DNA of 64,000 bases from Blepharisma stoltei (lineage: Eukaryota; Ciliophora; Heterotrichea; Heterotrichida; Blepharismidae). A model generated the notes under the pieces. That model had not been told where the DNA came from, did not search any database, and worked only from the letters and a program-made list of their open reading frames with translations. Made by a program: the position numbers and the translations under genes. Location: contig CAJZBQ010000012.1 in NCBI GenBank assembly GCA_914767885.1, forward strand, positions 784,501 to 848,500, read 5' to 3'. Positions 52,285-62,357 of the stretch are shown here, piece after piece (position 1 is the first letter of the stretch; every line of letters begins with the position of its first letter).

Positions 52285-54037
52285 TTAAATTCCTCCAGAT
52301 AATGTGATTAATAGCGCACTAACATTATCAGCTGTTCTTCTTGCATGTGTTGCTTCACTCACGATATCTTTTATCACTCTTTGTGGATCCTGCTCACAAA
52401 GAGGCATTTTTCTCAGTTTGTCTCTTGTCAGCCTTACTAATTCTTGATTTGTATAGGCTTCATAAAGTCCATCACATCCTATAATAATAAATTCATCAGA
52501 AGATGTTATTGGGATAATATGAATTTCTGGCTCATTGCTTACTAGTGGCCCAGTAGTTTCTTCACTTTCTGAAGCTGTTTTCAGCTCAAAATCTCCAAAA
52601 GCTCTTGAAACTGCAAGTTTCCCTTGAACTCTTCCAAATAGAACAATTCCTCCATTGGCTTCTATGCGCTTGGTTTCTTCAGGGAGCTCTGGCTTATGAT
52701 CTCTGCTAAGCTGAACTGCTTGGCCATTTTGTGAAAGAATGATTCTGCTGTCGCCTAAATTGCAGATGACCATTTTATCTTCCACTATCATACAAGCCAC
52801 AGCTGCAGAGCCCATGAATTTTCCAATTTCATAATACTGGTCACGAAAAGATTGGTCACACTCTATAAAAGCGTCCACTAATGGCCCTTTCCAATTTTCG
52901 ACTACAGATTCCCCTTTTATATGTTTTTTTATGATTTTATGCAAATTTTCTTTTAAAAAATCAGCACAATTTGATCCTCCATGCCCATCAAATACAGCGT
53001 AATAACTTACTGTTTCAAAAGGACTAATAAATAAATTATGAATAATCTGGTCTGCATCTTCCATTGTAGGCCTTAATCCTTTTTCAGAAAATCTCCCAAC
53101 GTTATATCTGCAGCATTCAAATTCAAGTTTACCAATACGAAAAGCACAGCCTGGAATCAGCTGAAATTCTTCTCCTGCGTTTAGTTTTCTATAGACATTA
53201 AAAGTGTTTTCATCGAGATTTACCAAATAAAACTTGCTATTTACAAAGCAAAATTGAGCTTGATATGGGCTTAGATTCGGAATAGTGATATCAGTGTCTT
53301 GTGAACTTCCAACATAAACTGGTTCCCAGCCGACTGTGAATTCAAGCTCAGGTACAAAAATACGTATATAGGCATATCCCTTAGATAGCCCGATATGGGC
53401 TAGGGATAGATGCCAAAATTTCTCACTTGGTTCGACCAATCCATTTTGGCCAAACCAAGTGGAAGTTTTGGCCTCTATCCCTAGCCCATATCGGGCTATC
53501 TAAGGATATGCCTATACATTTAATTGCCCATGGAAGTTCTCTAATTTCATTAATTGCATGAGAAACTTTTTCAATATTTTGGATATCTAGCTTTAAATTT
53601 TCTATATCTGCACTTAGCAAAGTTTGCAGTGTCCATTCTTCTCCTAGAGTATTTAAAATTTCTTTTAGTTCATATTTTTCAATTCAATAGTCGTCTAAGC
53701 TTTTTTCTTCACCTTCCATCACTTCAAAATCAAAAGGTCCGATCCTTATAATATTTCCTATATTTATTTCTTCACCAATATTGGTAGTTTGCTGGACTTT
53801 TATTCAGGTGCCTGAGGAGGTATTGAGGTCAGAAAGAAAATACTTGTCACCTTTCTTTAGAATTCTGGCGTGCAGAGGGTCAAGGCCAGCTTTTTCAATT
53901 GACATAGTCAAATCGTAATCTCTTGGATCTCCAGAACCGAATGTTTCACCTTCTGGCTAAATAGTGATTACATTGGGATTTACATATAAAAATCTTCCTT
54001 TAAAAAGCCCATCGGTGCATCTGAGCACTATCTCCAT
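52285..54037 (-). CDS. FHA-FHA-PP2C protein phosphatase
   Basis: Encodes 529 aa after removal of a 15-nt intron and a 148-bp palindrome. Two forkhead-associated domains come first: one with GSGDPRDYDLTMS and SSGTWIKV (residues ~20-105), a second with VYVGSSQDTDITI (about residues 175-245). FHA domains bind phosphothreonine. The PP2C domain follows, with RPTMEDAD, FDGHGG, NLGDSR, SRAFGD, GCDGLYE and DNVS metal-binding motifs. Start ATG 54035-54037. It is likely a phospho-signalling enzyme with targeting by the FHA domains. Confidence 0.88.
53367..53514. repeat. 148-bp palindromic IES in PP2C gene
   Basis: The two arms (TATAGGCATATCC... and ...GGATATGCCTATA, about 53366-53515) are almost perfect complements. 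They contain GATAGCCCGATATGGGCTAG, a word also seen in palindromes at 60612 and 61912. TA at 53365-53366 and 53513-53514 restores AIKCIRIFVPEL in frame. Confidence 0.85.
53957..53971 (-). other. 15-nt spliceosomal intron
   Basis: On the minus strand GTAATCACTATTTAG, with an in-frame TAG. Removal joins NPN to PEGETFGSGD in the first FHA domain. Confidence 0.8.
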
Positions 54038-54104
54038 GTTTTCTTACTTTAATTCCTTACTAAAATATACATTATCGGTTTAATAGTAATTTGGAAGAAT
54101 TTTC

Positions 54105-54631
54105 TGACTTCCCCCCTTTAAATCGGAACAAAAAATTTTGTTCCAATTTAAAGTAGGTAAAGAAAAATTTTCTTATAATATAAAAATTTTTTATAACAAA
54201 AAAAACAATTTCAAAAATTTATCGAATTAGATTAATAAATTTGTTTAATAAAATGCCATTTACTCTTTATCCTTTAAAACAAAACAAGATATAACTAAAT
54301 ATTCATTATTAGTTAATACACCACTATTAATTGGTATCAAAACTATTACACAAAAATGATTATTTTTATTGATTAAAAAAATTTTAGAAAATTTATCGAC
54401 CAAAGTGCTAATTTTGTTTAAATAAGTGTTATTTATATTCTATTCTTTAAAAAAAAAACTAAAAATAGGTAAAAATTTTCAATTTTTTTAAAGAATTCGC
54501 ATTGAATTTATATTATTTTTATCTAAAAAATATAAAAATTTTTTTGGAAAAATTTAAATTTTTTAAAAATTTAGCAGTTAACAAAAAAAGTGAAATTTTA
54601 CCTATATTTGTTCCAATTTAAAGGAGGGTAG
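54105..54631. mobile_element. family C MITE (flanked by TGA)
   Basis: Flanked by TGA (54105-54107 and 54632-54634). Left end CTTCCCCCCTTTAAATCGGA with hairpin to TTGTTCCAATTTAAAG; right end TTGTTCCAATTTAAAGGAGGG. It shares long AT-rich blocks with the copy at 57386 (for example AATGCCATTTACTCTTTATC against AATGCTATTTGCTCTTTATC). It is intergenic, downstream of no gene start within 70 bp. Confidence 0.85.
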
Positions 54632-54634
54632 TGA

Positions 54635-55320
54635 GCTTTTTGAATATAAAGCAATTTGAATAAGTGAAAATTTATAATTTAATAATTTATTACATAATTT
54701 ATTAAATCAGCAATTACAAGAGAATTAAGGATCATTAATAACTAGCCTTAGCTTATAGCATAATAAAATTAAATTCTGAATTTAAGAGGGAAAATACATA
54801 TCTAAATAGCAATAAACAACTGAGGATAATATATAAAGTAGCTTTTCTTTATGCAGCTTAAAAGTTTATGCACTTGAAATATGAAATATCTATTATAAAA
54901 TAAATTAGAAATCAATCCATCAATTTGAAATTAAGCTTTCTTCTTTATTTATTAATATAGTATCTTTTCAATAGCTTTGAAGGGGCAGGAGATTGGAGAG
55001 GTCAACTCTCTAGTGAGTTTGGCCAGCTCAAGTTGGTCAAACCAACTGGAGAGTCGGCAAATGAGCCTCTCTCCAGTTGATTTGACCATCTGACTTGGTC
55101 CGCCCACTAACCTCTCCAATCTCATACCCTTTCAGGCTATTTAAGAGAGATCACTATAGCTCATTTATTATTAGTCGTCTATTTTCTTAAAATGATTAGC
55201 TGAAAAAAATTTATCTGGAAATTTTTAATTTTATCATATATATCTTATCAATATCTGCTTCGTTATATATTTAAAAAAATTAGCAATATTTATCATTATT
55301 TTTATCTATTTATAAAAAAA
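54635..55320. repeat. intergenic region with a palindromic element
   Basis: An inverted repeat about 54975-55140 begins AATAGCTTTGAAGGGGCAGG and ends CATACCCTTTCAGGCTATT; inner arms pair around GATTGGAGAGGT and ACCTCTCCAATC. It resembles the palindromic IESs in genes. The remainder is AT-rich with no gene seen. Confidence 0.6.
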
Positions 55321-58300
55321 TTAAGCAACTTTCTCGCCATGTCTCCACTCACCTTCAATATGATTTCCATCTTTATCAATCAGAGTTCCTTTTCCATGCT
55401 GTTTCCCATCAAGTCATCCTCCATTATAAGAAGCTCCATCAGATCACGTAAACATTCCTTGTCCACACATCCTATTATCACTCCAAAACCCAAAATACTT
55501 GCTTTTATTACTAAATGTATAAACCCCGCTCCCATTGAATTTATCTTCAAAAAAATTTCCTTCATAGACGTCTCCATTTTTTTTGATTAGTCTTCCATAC
55601 CCAGTTCTCCTATCATTTTTTCAATATCCAATATACTGGTCTCCATTGGTCCATGTATAAATTCCTCTTCCATGTTTTTGGCCTTCATTATTATATTGTC
55701 CAGTATATATATCACCGCTTTCTAATATTTCTGACAAGTTTAATTCTTTTGGCATCCCATGATTACTATAGAATTCAAATGGAGGAAGAGTGTCTTCGGT
55801 AGGCTTGGTGTGATTAGTTAGGGATGCTAATACGTCGTCTCAGTTTACAACTGATGATCTTCTAGGCTGATTTTCTTTATTTTCTTCAATAATATTGCTA
55901 ATAGCTAACTCAATGTCATATACGCCATGTGCAGGGAGTTTAAATGACTTTCCAATTATCAGGTCTTTGTAATTAACTTTAGCTTTCAATTGATCTAAAA
56001 ACTTGTGGGCTGGAGCAAGGGATGGAGGCTTGGCAGTGGTTTGAGATTTTGTATCACAGCTGAGCTTTTCTACTATGCTTGCATTGATGAAATGCTGCTT
56101 TATTTTAGATATTTCTGTAAGTGAATCGGAAAGATTTACAAATTTTGAAGCAAGCTCTATAATATTTATTTAAATTTAAATTAAATTGAAAAATATTTAT
56201 TTATATTGGATATTTTACTACAATAAATCATTTTTTAGATTAGGATAGTGTATTTTAAGTCCCCCATAATTAAAATATGGCGTCTTCGTCTGGGCATGGC
56301 CTCCCGGCCATGCAGCCTCGACTCATATTTTAATTATATCCGGCAAGGTTTTACCATTTCAGAGATGGACAGCAATGCTAGGTAAGCAATTCTGGTAGCT
56401 TTCAGAGCCTAGCCCTAGTCTATTCTCAGGGGTGGATTTTTCCTCGTGGGGAAGGAGGGTGCAAGGTTGGAAAGGGGAAGCCCAGCAAAGTCCTCTGGAC
56501 CATTCGGGCAACTCCCTAGCGTGAAACTGGGCGTTACGTCCCAGGCTTTGCATTTTTCTTTTTGCCGATAGCCGACTAGAAAAATCCATTTTTTGGGTTT
56601 TCGGAAAAGCAACCCATGTACAAGCAAGTAGCTCATCCATGAGCCGTCGAAGACGTGGACATTTGCCCCAGAAGCACCCTGGTGATCGAAGCGAGTTTGT
56701 CTCCAGCAGACTGGTGGGCCCGATGCGACGAAAGGCGAGTGATAAACCTGGAGTTGTAACCCCGTAGTGGACGTTAAGCGATATAAATTCTAATGTAATG
56801 TAATGTATTTTAAGTCCCCACTTCCAGTAAAATCATGCATTCCACGATGAACGCCATGTGGCCTTCGAAAGTCTCTGAGCCCGGGCCGAAAACCCGGCTA
56901 CTCAGTAGTGTCGCCCCTTTGACCCGGGCCATATAGGTCCTGGCCAAATTGCTCCTGTCACGGAGCCCTCTTAACTGGAGAGATTAGACCTTGAAAATCT
57001 TGCACTTGTTCGGGACAGAACAAGAAGCAGCTTATGCAAGTAAGTTGCCTTGCCTTTATCGGGTACCTATTCTGTCCTGGCTCTGCTTAAGAAAACGATT
57101 CAAAAAACTGCCGTTCAAGACAGGCCACAAATCAGCGAAATAGTGCTGGCCTCTCCACTCAAGGCTAACCCAACCCTTAGACAGCTCTCGGCAAAACAAA
57201 AAACAGGTCTGGATTTACATAAGGACACCCTCCACAGAGAGTACTGTCTCTCGTCACCTACCATTTTAAGTATACCCACAATAAAGCATACTTTAAGATT
57301 TCCCACTTCTAAAATTTCGTCCAAATCCTGGACCTGCTTTATACAAGCTAAAGTTCCTTCTCTGATGTCTTTAATCATTTTTGCCTCACTCCCCCCCCTT
57401 TAAATTTGGAACTAAAAATTTTGTTCCAAATTAAAGGGGGTTAATTTTTTTTTTTAAAAAAAAAATATCAATATAAAAATTTCAAAAACTTATCGAATTA
57501 GATCAAAAAATTTGTTTAATAAAATGCTATTTGCTCTTTATCCTTTAAAACAAAGCAAGATATAACTAAATTTTCATTATTAGTTAATACGCCACTATTA
57601 ATTGGTATCAAAATTATTTACACAAAAATTATTATTTTTATTGATAAAAAAAATTAAAAAAAAAAAAATTTTAGAAAATTTATCGATCAAAGTGCTAATT
57701 TTGTTTAAATAAGATGCTATTTATACTCTATTCTTTTAAAATAAAGCAAGAAATAAGTAAATTTTGAAATTTTATAAAGAATTCGCATTGAATTTATATC
57801 AAAACTATCCAAATAAAAAATATCATTTTTATCAAAAAAAACAAAAATTTTTTAAAAAAAAATTAATTTTTTTTTCAAAATTTAGCAATTAAGGATAATA
57901 ATTTTATTTAAATAAATATGCTCTTTATACTTTTTTTTCTTTTCAAAAGAGCAAGATATAACTAAATTTTTAATTTTAGTTAAGAAGAAACATTTAGCTT
58001 ATATCAAAACCTTTTAGATAAAAAATTATATATAATTTTTTATTATAAAATTAAATTTTGTTCCAATTTAAAGGGGGGTTAATTTACCAAAAAAGTGGAA
58101 ATTTACCAATATTTTGTTCCAATTTAAAGGGGGGGGAGTCAGTTTCTTTTAATGCATGAATATGAGAATCTACAAGCAAATTAATTTGTTCAATAATCGA
58201 ATTTATATCATTTAATGACTTTTTATATTCATCAATTGAACTTTCAATCGCTGTTTCTTGAACATCGATAACTTTTTGCTTTTCTTCAACTATGTTTAAG

Positions 58301-58713
58301 GTAATGGCATCACATAAGCCAAAGTAAATATGATTTTTATGCTCACTTATACAGGTTTTGCAAAGAAACTTCTGATCGTCTGTACAATAATACTCAATTT
58401 CATACTTATGGTCACTGCAAAAATACAGATATTTTTCTCCTTTAGATAGGCTAAGAAAAGAATTATTTGTGGCTAATTCATTGGAATTTTTTGAAGTAAT
58501 TTTATTGCATTGAGGGCATTGAGTTTTCTTCCCTTTTGACTTCGTTTTGATGCATTCTGCACAAATGGTATGACCACAGGTGAGAAATTTTGGAGTTCTA
58601 TGTTCTGAGTCATATTCTTTTAGGCACATAGGACAAAGCACTGCTGGGTTTGGCTTGATTTGAATTCTATGATGTGAATCCTTTAATCAGTTTATCTTTG
58701 TCGGGACTTCCAT
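55321..58713 (-). CDS. RING/B-box/coiled-coil/MORN-repeat protein
   Basis: Encodes 511 aa once three inserts (753, 1058 and 46 bp) are removed; the total is an exact codon multiple. From ATG at 58711-58713: a RING finger (CPMCLKEYD, CGHTICAECI, CPQCNK; residues ~25-75), a B-box (YFCSDHKYEIEYYCTDD, CKTCISEH; ~90-130), a coiled coil to ~230, a linker, then at least five MORN units such as YTGQYNNEGQKHGRGIYTW, YIGYWKNDRRTGYGRL and YNGGWLDGKQHGKGTL. Many MORN Trp codons are TGA. A TRIM-like ligase with a lipid- or membrane-binding MORN tail is inferred. Confidence 0.8.
56158..56203. other. 46-bp TA-bounded IES in RING/MORN gene
   Basis: Bounded by TA 56158-56159 and TA 56204-56205. Removal joins VVKYPI to ELASKFVNL on the minus strand. 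It is the shortest insert seen in the window and consists almost only of A and T. Confidence 0.65.
56220..57289 (-). mobile_element. D retroposon with nested E, in RING/MORN gene
   Basis: The D element is flanked by ACAATAAATCAT (56220-56231) and ACAATAAAGCAT (57278-57289), a 12-bp duplication with one mismatch that contains TA. D left end TATTTTAAGTCCCC is split by the E copy; the rest runs 56804-57277 and ends ACCATTTTAAGTATA. Excision at TA 56224 and 57282 restores LKVCFIVVKYP in the minus-strand gene. Confidence 0.8.
56265..56803 (+). mobile_element. E-family SINE-like retroposon (copy 2), nested
   Basis: Flanked by a perfect 16-bp duplication TGTATTTTAAGTCCCC (56249-56264 and 56804-56819) made from D sequence. 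It starts AATTAAAATATGGCGTCTTC-like and ends GGACGTTAAGCGATATAAAT with TAATG tandem units. The body length, 539 bp, is near the 547 bp of copy 1. Confidence 0.9.
57386..58138. mobile_element. family C MITE with TCA flanks in RING/MORN gene
   Basis: A 753-bp element flanked by TCA (57386-57388 and 58139-58141). Left end CTCCCCCCCCTTTAAATTTG with hairpin, then GGGGGTTAATTTTTT; right end has two TTCCAATTTAAAGGGG words. On the minus strand, removal leaving one TGA gives HALKETEAKMIKDIREG in frame. No TA lies at the junction. Confidence 0.88.
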
Positions 58714-58724
58714 ATTTTGAATGC

Positions 58725-59014
58725 TAACTCTTCCCCTCCGTGAGCGAACAAAATAATTTTGTTCGCTCATGGAGAGGGTTAAATTTTTTTTTAAAAATTT
58801 AAAAATAAATGGAGAGCAAATATTTATTTAATTTGTAAAATTTATGATAATAATGTAATTTGTTCAAAGTTAAAGAGAATTAGCTTGAGATTTCATTATA
58901 AAATAGCCACTTATATATCGATTTTTTTTTAAAATAATTTTGTTCGCTCACGGAGGGTGGGGAGGGTGGGTGTTTGTGCAAAAAAGAGTAGTTTTGCTCG
59001 CTCACAGAGGGGAG
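58725..59014. mobile_element. family A MITE (short copy), intergenic
   Basis: A 290-bp copy flanked by TAA (58725-58727 and 59015-59017). The terminal hairpin CTCCGTGAGCGAACAAAA is present and the inside is shortened. It lies 12 bp upstream of the RING/MORN start codon, thus in its promoter or leader. Confidence 0.85.
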
Positions 59015-59017
59015 TAA

Positions 59018-59361
59018 GAAATGTATTAGCTTTTAAGCATGTCTATCCAAATAAATTATTTTTATTGTTATTTTGAGCTACTATTAGGCTTCTTAAATGA
59101 AGAGATAATAATAGCTCTCATTTTGATTGATCAAATTCTGAAAGCGTAGCTTTTATTTTTATGAGCATCATAAAAAATTCTCCAAAATGCAGTTAAATAT
59201 ACAAATAAGAAAAATAGAAGGCTATTGCTCGTTTAAAATACAAATTTATTTGAGATTGCTTTATAATTAATATTAATCATCATAAGTATGAGCATTTGAT
59301 TTTTTAAAAATTGATATTATAACCTTTTTATCTTTAACTTTTTTAAATAAACCTATTTAGA
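59018..59361. other. AT-rich intergenic region, no gene seen
   Basis: A 340-bp spacer with stops in all frames and no recognisable RNA or repeat. Confidence 0.45.
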
Positions 59362-60452
59362 TTAAACTTCTTTTAATGGCTTTCTCGCTTCTGGGCTCAG
59401 AGTAAAATCTTCCACTGGGAATATCAAAAGCTGCAAAAACCCTACCACAATCATTTCCGAGCACAACAGCAAGCTGTTTGTGTACGTCGTCATTTCATCT
59501 ACAGTATACTTATTATCACTAGAAATAACCCCTAATTCAACCAAAATCAATATCAATAAAGGCTGAATTTCTGTAAACATCATGGAAAGCTTGATAATAT
59601 AAAATTTGGTCGTAATTCCAAGTCTTTCAAGCTCAGGGATGTGATGGGCAAAATGAGAAAAATTAAATAAATAGCTTAGAGCAAAGCAGGAACTGCAAAA
59701 CTTCGCAATCATAGCTAAATAAGCGAGTGAATAGTGCGTTGGGCCTTTATAAACCCAAACATCGTGAAATAGGAAGTAAACAATGAGCTCTCCTACTCCA
59801 ATTAAAAATAAAACGACTGAAAGCTGAAGCACTCCAATGTAAGTTTTAGTAATATAGGAATCAGCTTCTTTAGGAGTCGTCAATGGAGATGGTTTGACGC
59901 AGAAGTAAATGCATTTAGCTTTTTTTATCCTCATTAAGCATTCTTGTCTTTCTTTTTTAGAGTATTTGTTTTCATCTCCTTCTTTGATCCATCCCATCAT
60001 GCGGTCAATGTAATACATAAAAGCAATGAGGCCAATGGATTTGTATAAGCTTTTTATATTATTTCTATATTTGTAGGATATATTTTTTATTTATAAATTA
60101 AAATTATAAGTATTTTATTTATGAATGTCCCGAATATTGAGAATGAGATTTAATTTTGCCGAGAATACATATTAAGGCAAAATTCAAGGGTCTTTTGCTT
60201 TTCCATAGTGGATATGACAGCTAGAGCAGTCCAACCAATGAGCATTGGCATCAAGAACAAAACCATTAAAGCAATTTGAGCTTGCTTATAAATCATGTGC
60301 CTGTAGTATTTCCAAAGCTGATATAAGACTAAGAGAGTAGATATGAATAAGACAACCCCAGACACAAATACTGCTGCTTTCTCACCAAGATCCCCATGAC
60401 TTCCTTCATTATCAGAGGTATCTGTATTTGTTGAATTATCTGCGTCGCTCAT
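59362..60452 (-). CDS. TMEM184/organic solute transporter alpha-like protein
   Basis: Encodes 322 aa after removal of a 122-bp insert. About seven membrane helices are visible. The C-terminal half matches the DUF300 pattern: FYIIKLSMMFTEIQPLLILI corresponds to the FLxxKxVVFxxxxQ region, then a helix and a late segment CSEMIVVGFLQLLIFPVEDF. Animal members are OST-alpha and TMEM184; the role in protists is not known. The first 25 residues are acidic and Ser/Thr-rich. The start is ATG 60450-60452. Confidence 0.65.
60046..60167. other. TA-bounded IES in TMEM184-like gene
   Basis: A 122-bp AT-rich insert between TA 60044-60045 and TA 60166-60167. Removal joins EFCLNM to YKSIGLIAFMYYID, giving a continuous membrane protein. 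Confidence 0.75.
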
Positions 60453-61221
60453 CTTTGTTTTATAATTATGGCTGATAAATCACTTATTTTAGTTTAAAAA
60501 TAGTTTGCTTTGAAATAAAAATTTATCTATCTACTTTTAGAGTTATTAAAATGTAATGTGAATTTAATTAAAAGTTTTTTTTTCAGTTTACAATTTTTAC
60601 TGCATTGAGATATAGCCCGTTCCCGGCTATAGATAGGGCTTAGCCCGATCTTTGCCGGGAAACTCGGGGGTTGTCTCCGTCACTTTGAGGTGACGAGTCA
60701 ACTCCCCGAGTTGGCAAATCACCATATAGCGGCCACTTGCCAATTCGGGGAGTTGATTCGTCACCTCAAAGTGACGGAGACAACCCCCGAGTTTCCCGGT
60801 AAAGATCGGGCTATAAATAAAATAAAACAGATACTGTAATTTATTATATTTTCTCTATTTAAAATATCTAATTTTTTATTTTCATAAAAATATTTTAAGA
60901 TAGGAGCAAGTTAATTTATATTATAATATCAATTTTTTGATAATTGTCAAACTATCAGGGCTTCTTTATAAGAATTATTATCTTTTTTGAGAACTAATTT
61001 TAATTTTAAGTGAGAATTTCTTTTCTTTAATACGCTTAATTAAAATGGAGCATAATGTTGAATATATGATTTATTACTTATTAAATAAATCCAGAATAAA
61101 AGAAATTTATTACTAGATGCTCTGATAATTTTTTTATTATTAAATTATCCAATCCTATCGTCTCCTTGCCTAATTTTTTGAGCCTTAAATACCATAATTA
61201 AAATAACGCAAATAATTCATA
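60453..61221. repeat. divergent promoter region with a 200-bp palindrome
   Basis: An inverted repeat from about 60612 (TATAGCCCGTTCCCGGC) to 60815 (GATCGGGCTATA), with an inner perfect arm pair CGGGGGTTGTCTCCGTCACT and its complement. It is GC-rich in an AT-rich spacer. The rest of the region holds no gene. Confidence 0.8.
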
Positions 61222-62267
61222 ATGAATTTACATAAACGTTTTTTAAGCGACAATTACTTAATTGCCTCAAGTAGTACCGACACTTGATGGCCTTCTGTCG
61301 AAAAGTCTCCTCAGCTCCCAAATCTCAGGATCAGAAAAAAGAAAAAACATCCAAAATCTGTCAGAGATATCAGCAGTGAAGAAGGAATGATTAAATTGCA
61401 ATCTCAGCTCCAAGAGCTCGAAGCTCTTCAATCTGAAAACAACGAAGAAGACCTACTATCTGATGATAAGTCCAAAACCTCAACAAGGCCTATAACAATG
61501 CAAAGCTCTCCAATGCTGCTTAAAACGTACACTGGAGAATTCATCAACCAAAAACGTAACATTGAAAGCGAGCTTAGAAAAATGCATCATCATATAGAAG
61601 AAAACTTAAAAGTAACTAAATCATCTACGGGACGCAGAAGAAGGCACAAATATAATGTATCTATGCCTGTGTTAGAATATGACAGTACAATGATGCCGAC
61701 CGATTTAATTATCATGGCACAAGTCAGACGTGGGCTTATGAATGAAGTTAAAAACAAAAGTATCAGCAATTTGACATTTGAAAAAATAGAAGAAATCAAG
61801 AGGAATTATATACCTGAACAGCTGAAAAATTTAGAAAACATTAAAGAGAATTTACAAAAGCAAAAGCAAAAAAAGGAGCTTTTAAGTAGGAATCCACTTT
61901 CAAATGCTTCTTATAGCCCGATCCTTGCTTTGGATAGGGCTTGACTGACATCGGGAGACGTCAGATGACGACTTGGCTAGCCAAAATTTTCTGGAAAAGT
62001 CAAATCCCAGATGGCAAATCTCCATAACGAGAGGATTTGCCATCTGGGGAGTTGACTTTGCCAGCAAAAGTTGACTCGTCAACTCGCCATCTGACGTCTC
62101 CCGATGTCAGCCAAACCCGATCCAAAGCACGGATTGGGCTATATCATATACTAGCATTTGATAAAAAATCCAAAAAAAATTTAAGGAAAAGCTTAATAGA
62201 AACACTACCAGATGCTTCAAGATTTCAAGCCCACAGCAAAATCCAGCCTAAAACCTTGAAGTATTAA
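61222..62267 (+). CDS. hypothetical coiled-coil protein (271 aa)
   Basis: ATG at 61222 (MNLHKRFLSDNYLIASSSTD), one TGA as Trp, TAA at 62265, after removal of a 230-bp palindrome. The sequence is Lys/Glu-rich, with helical stretches such as FINQKRNIESELRKMHHHIE and IPEQLKNLENIKENLQKQKQ. No domain is recognised. It could be a ciliary or cytoskeletal component, but this is a guess. Confidence 0.7.
61912..62141. repeat. 230-bp palindromic IES
   Basis: Arms TATAGCCCGATCCTTGCTTT and AAAGCACGGATTGGGCTATA are near-complements; inner arms GACATCGGGAGACGTCAG also pair. TA at 61912-61913 and 62142-62143 joins NASY to HILAFDKKS in frame. Confidence 0.85.
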
Positions 62268-62357
62268 TTTAATTTTTGTTAAAATAAAGTCCCAAGCTTA
62301 AAACTTCCCTATAAAATTATTTGATAAATGTATCAAAGCTCTATATAATTTCCTCTC

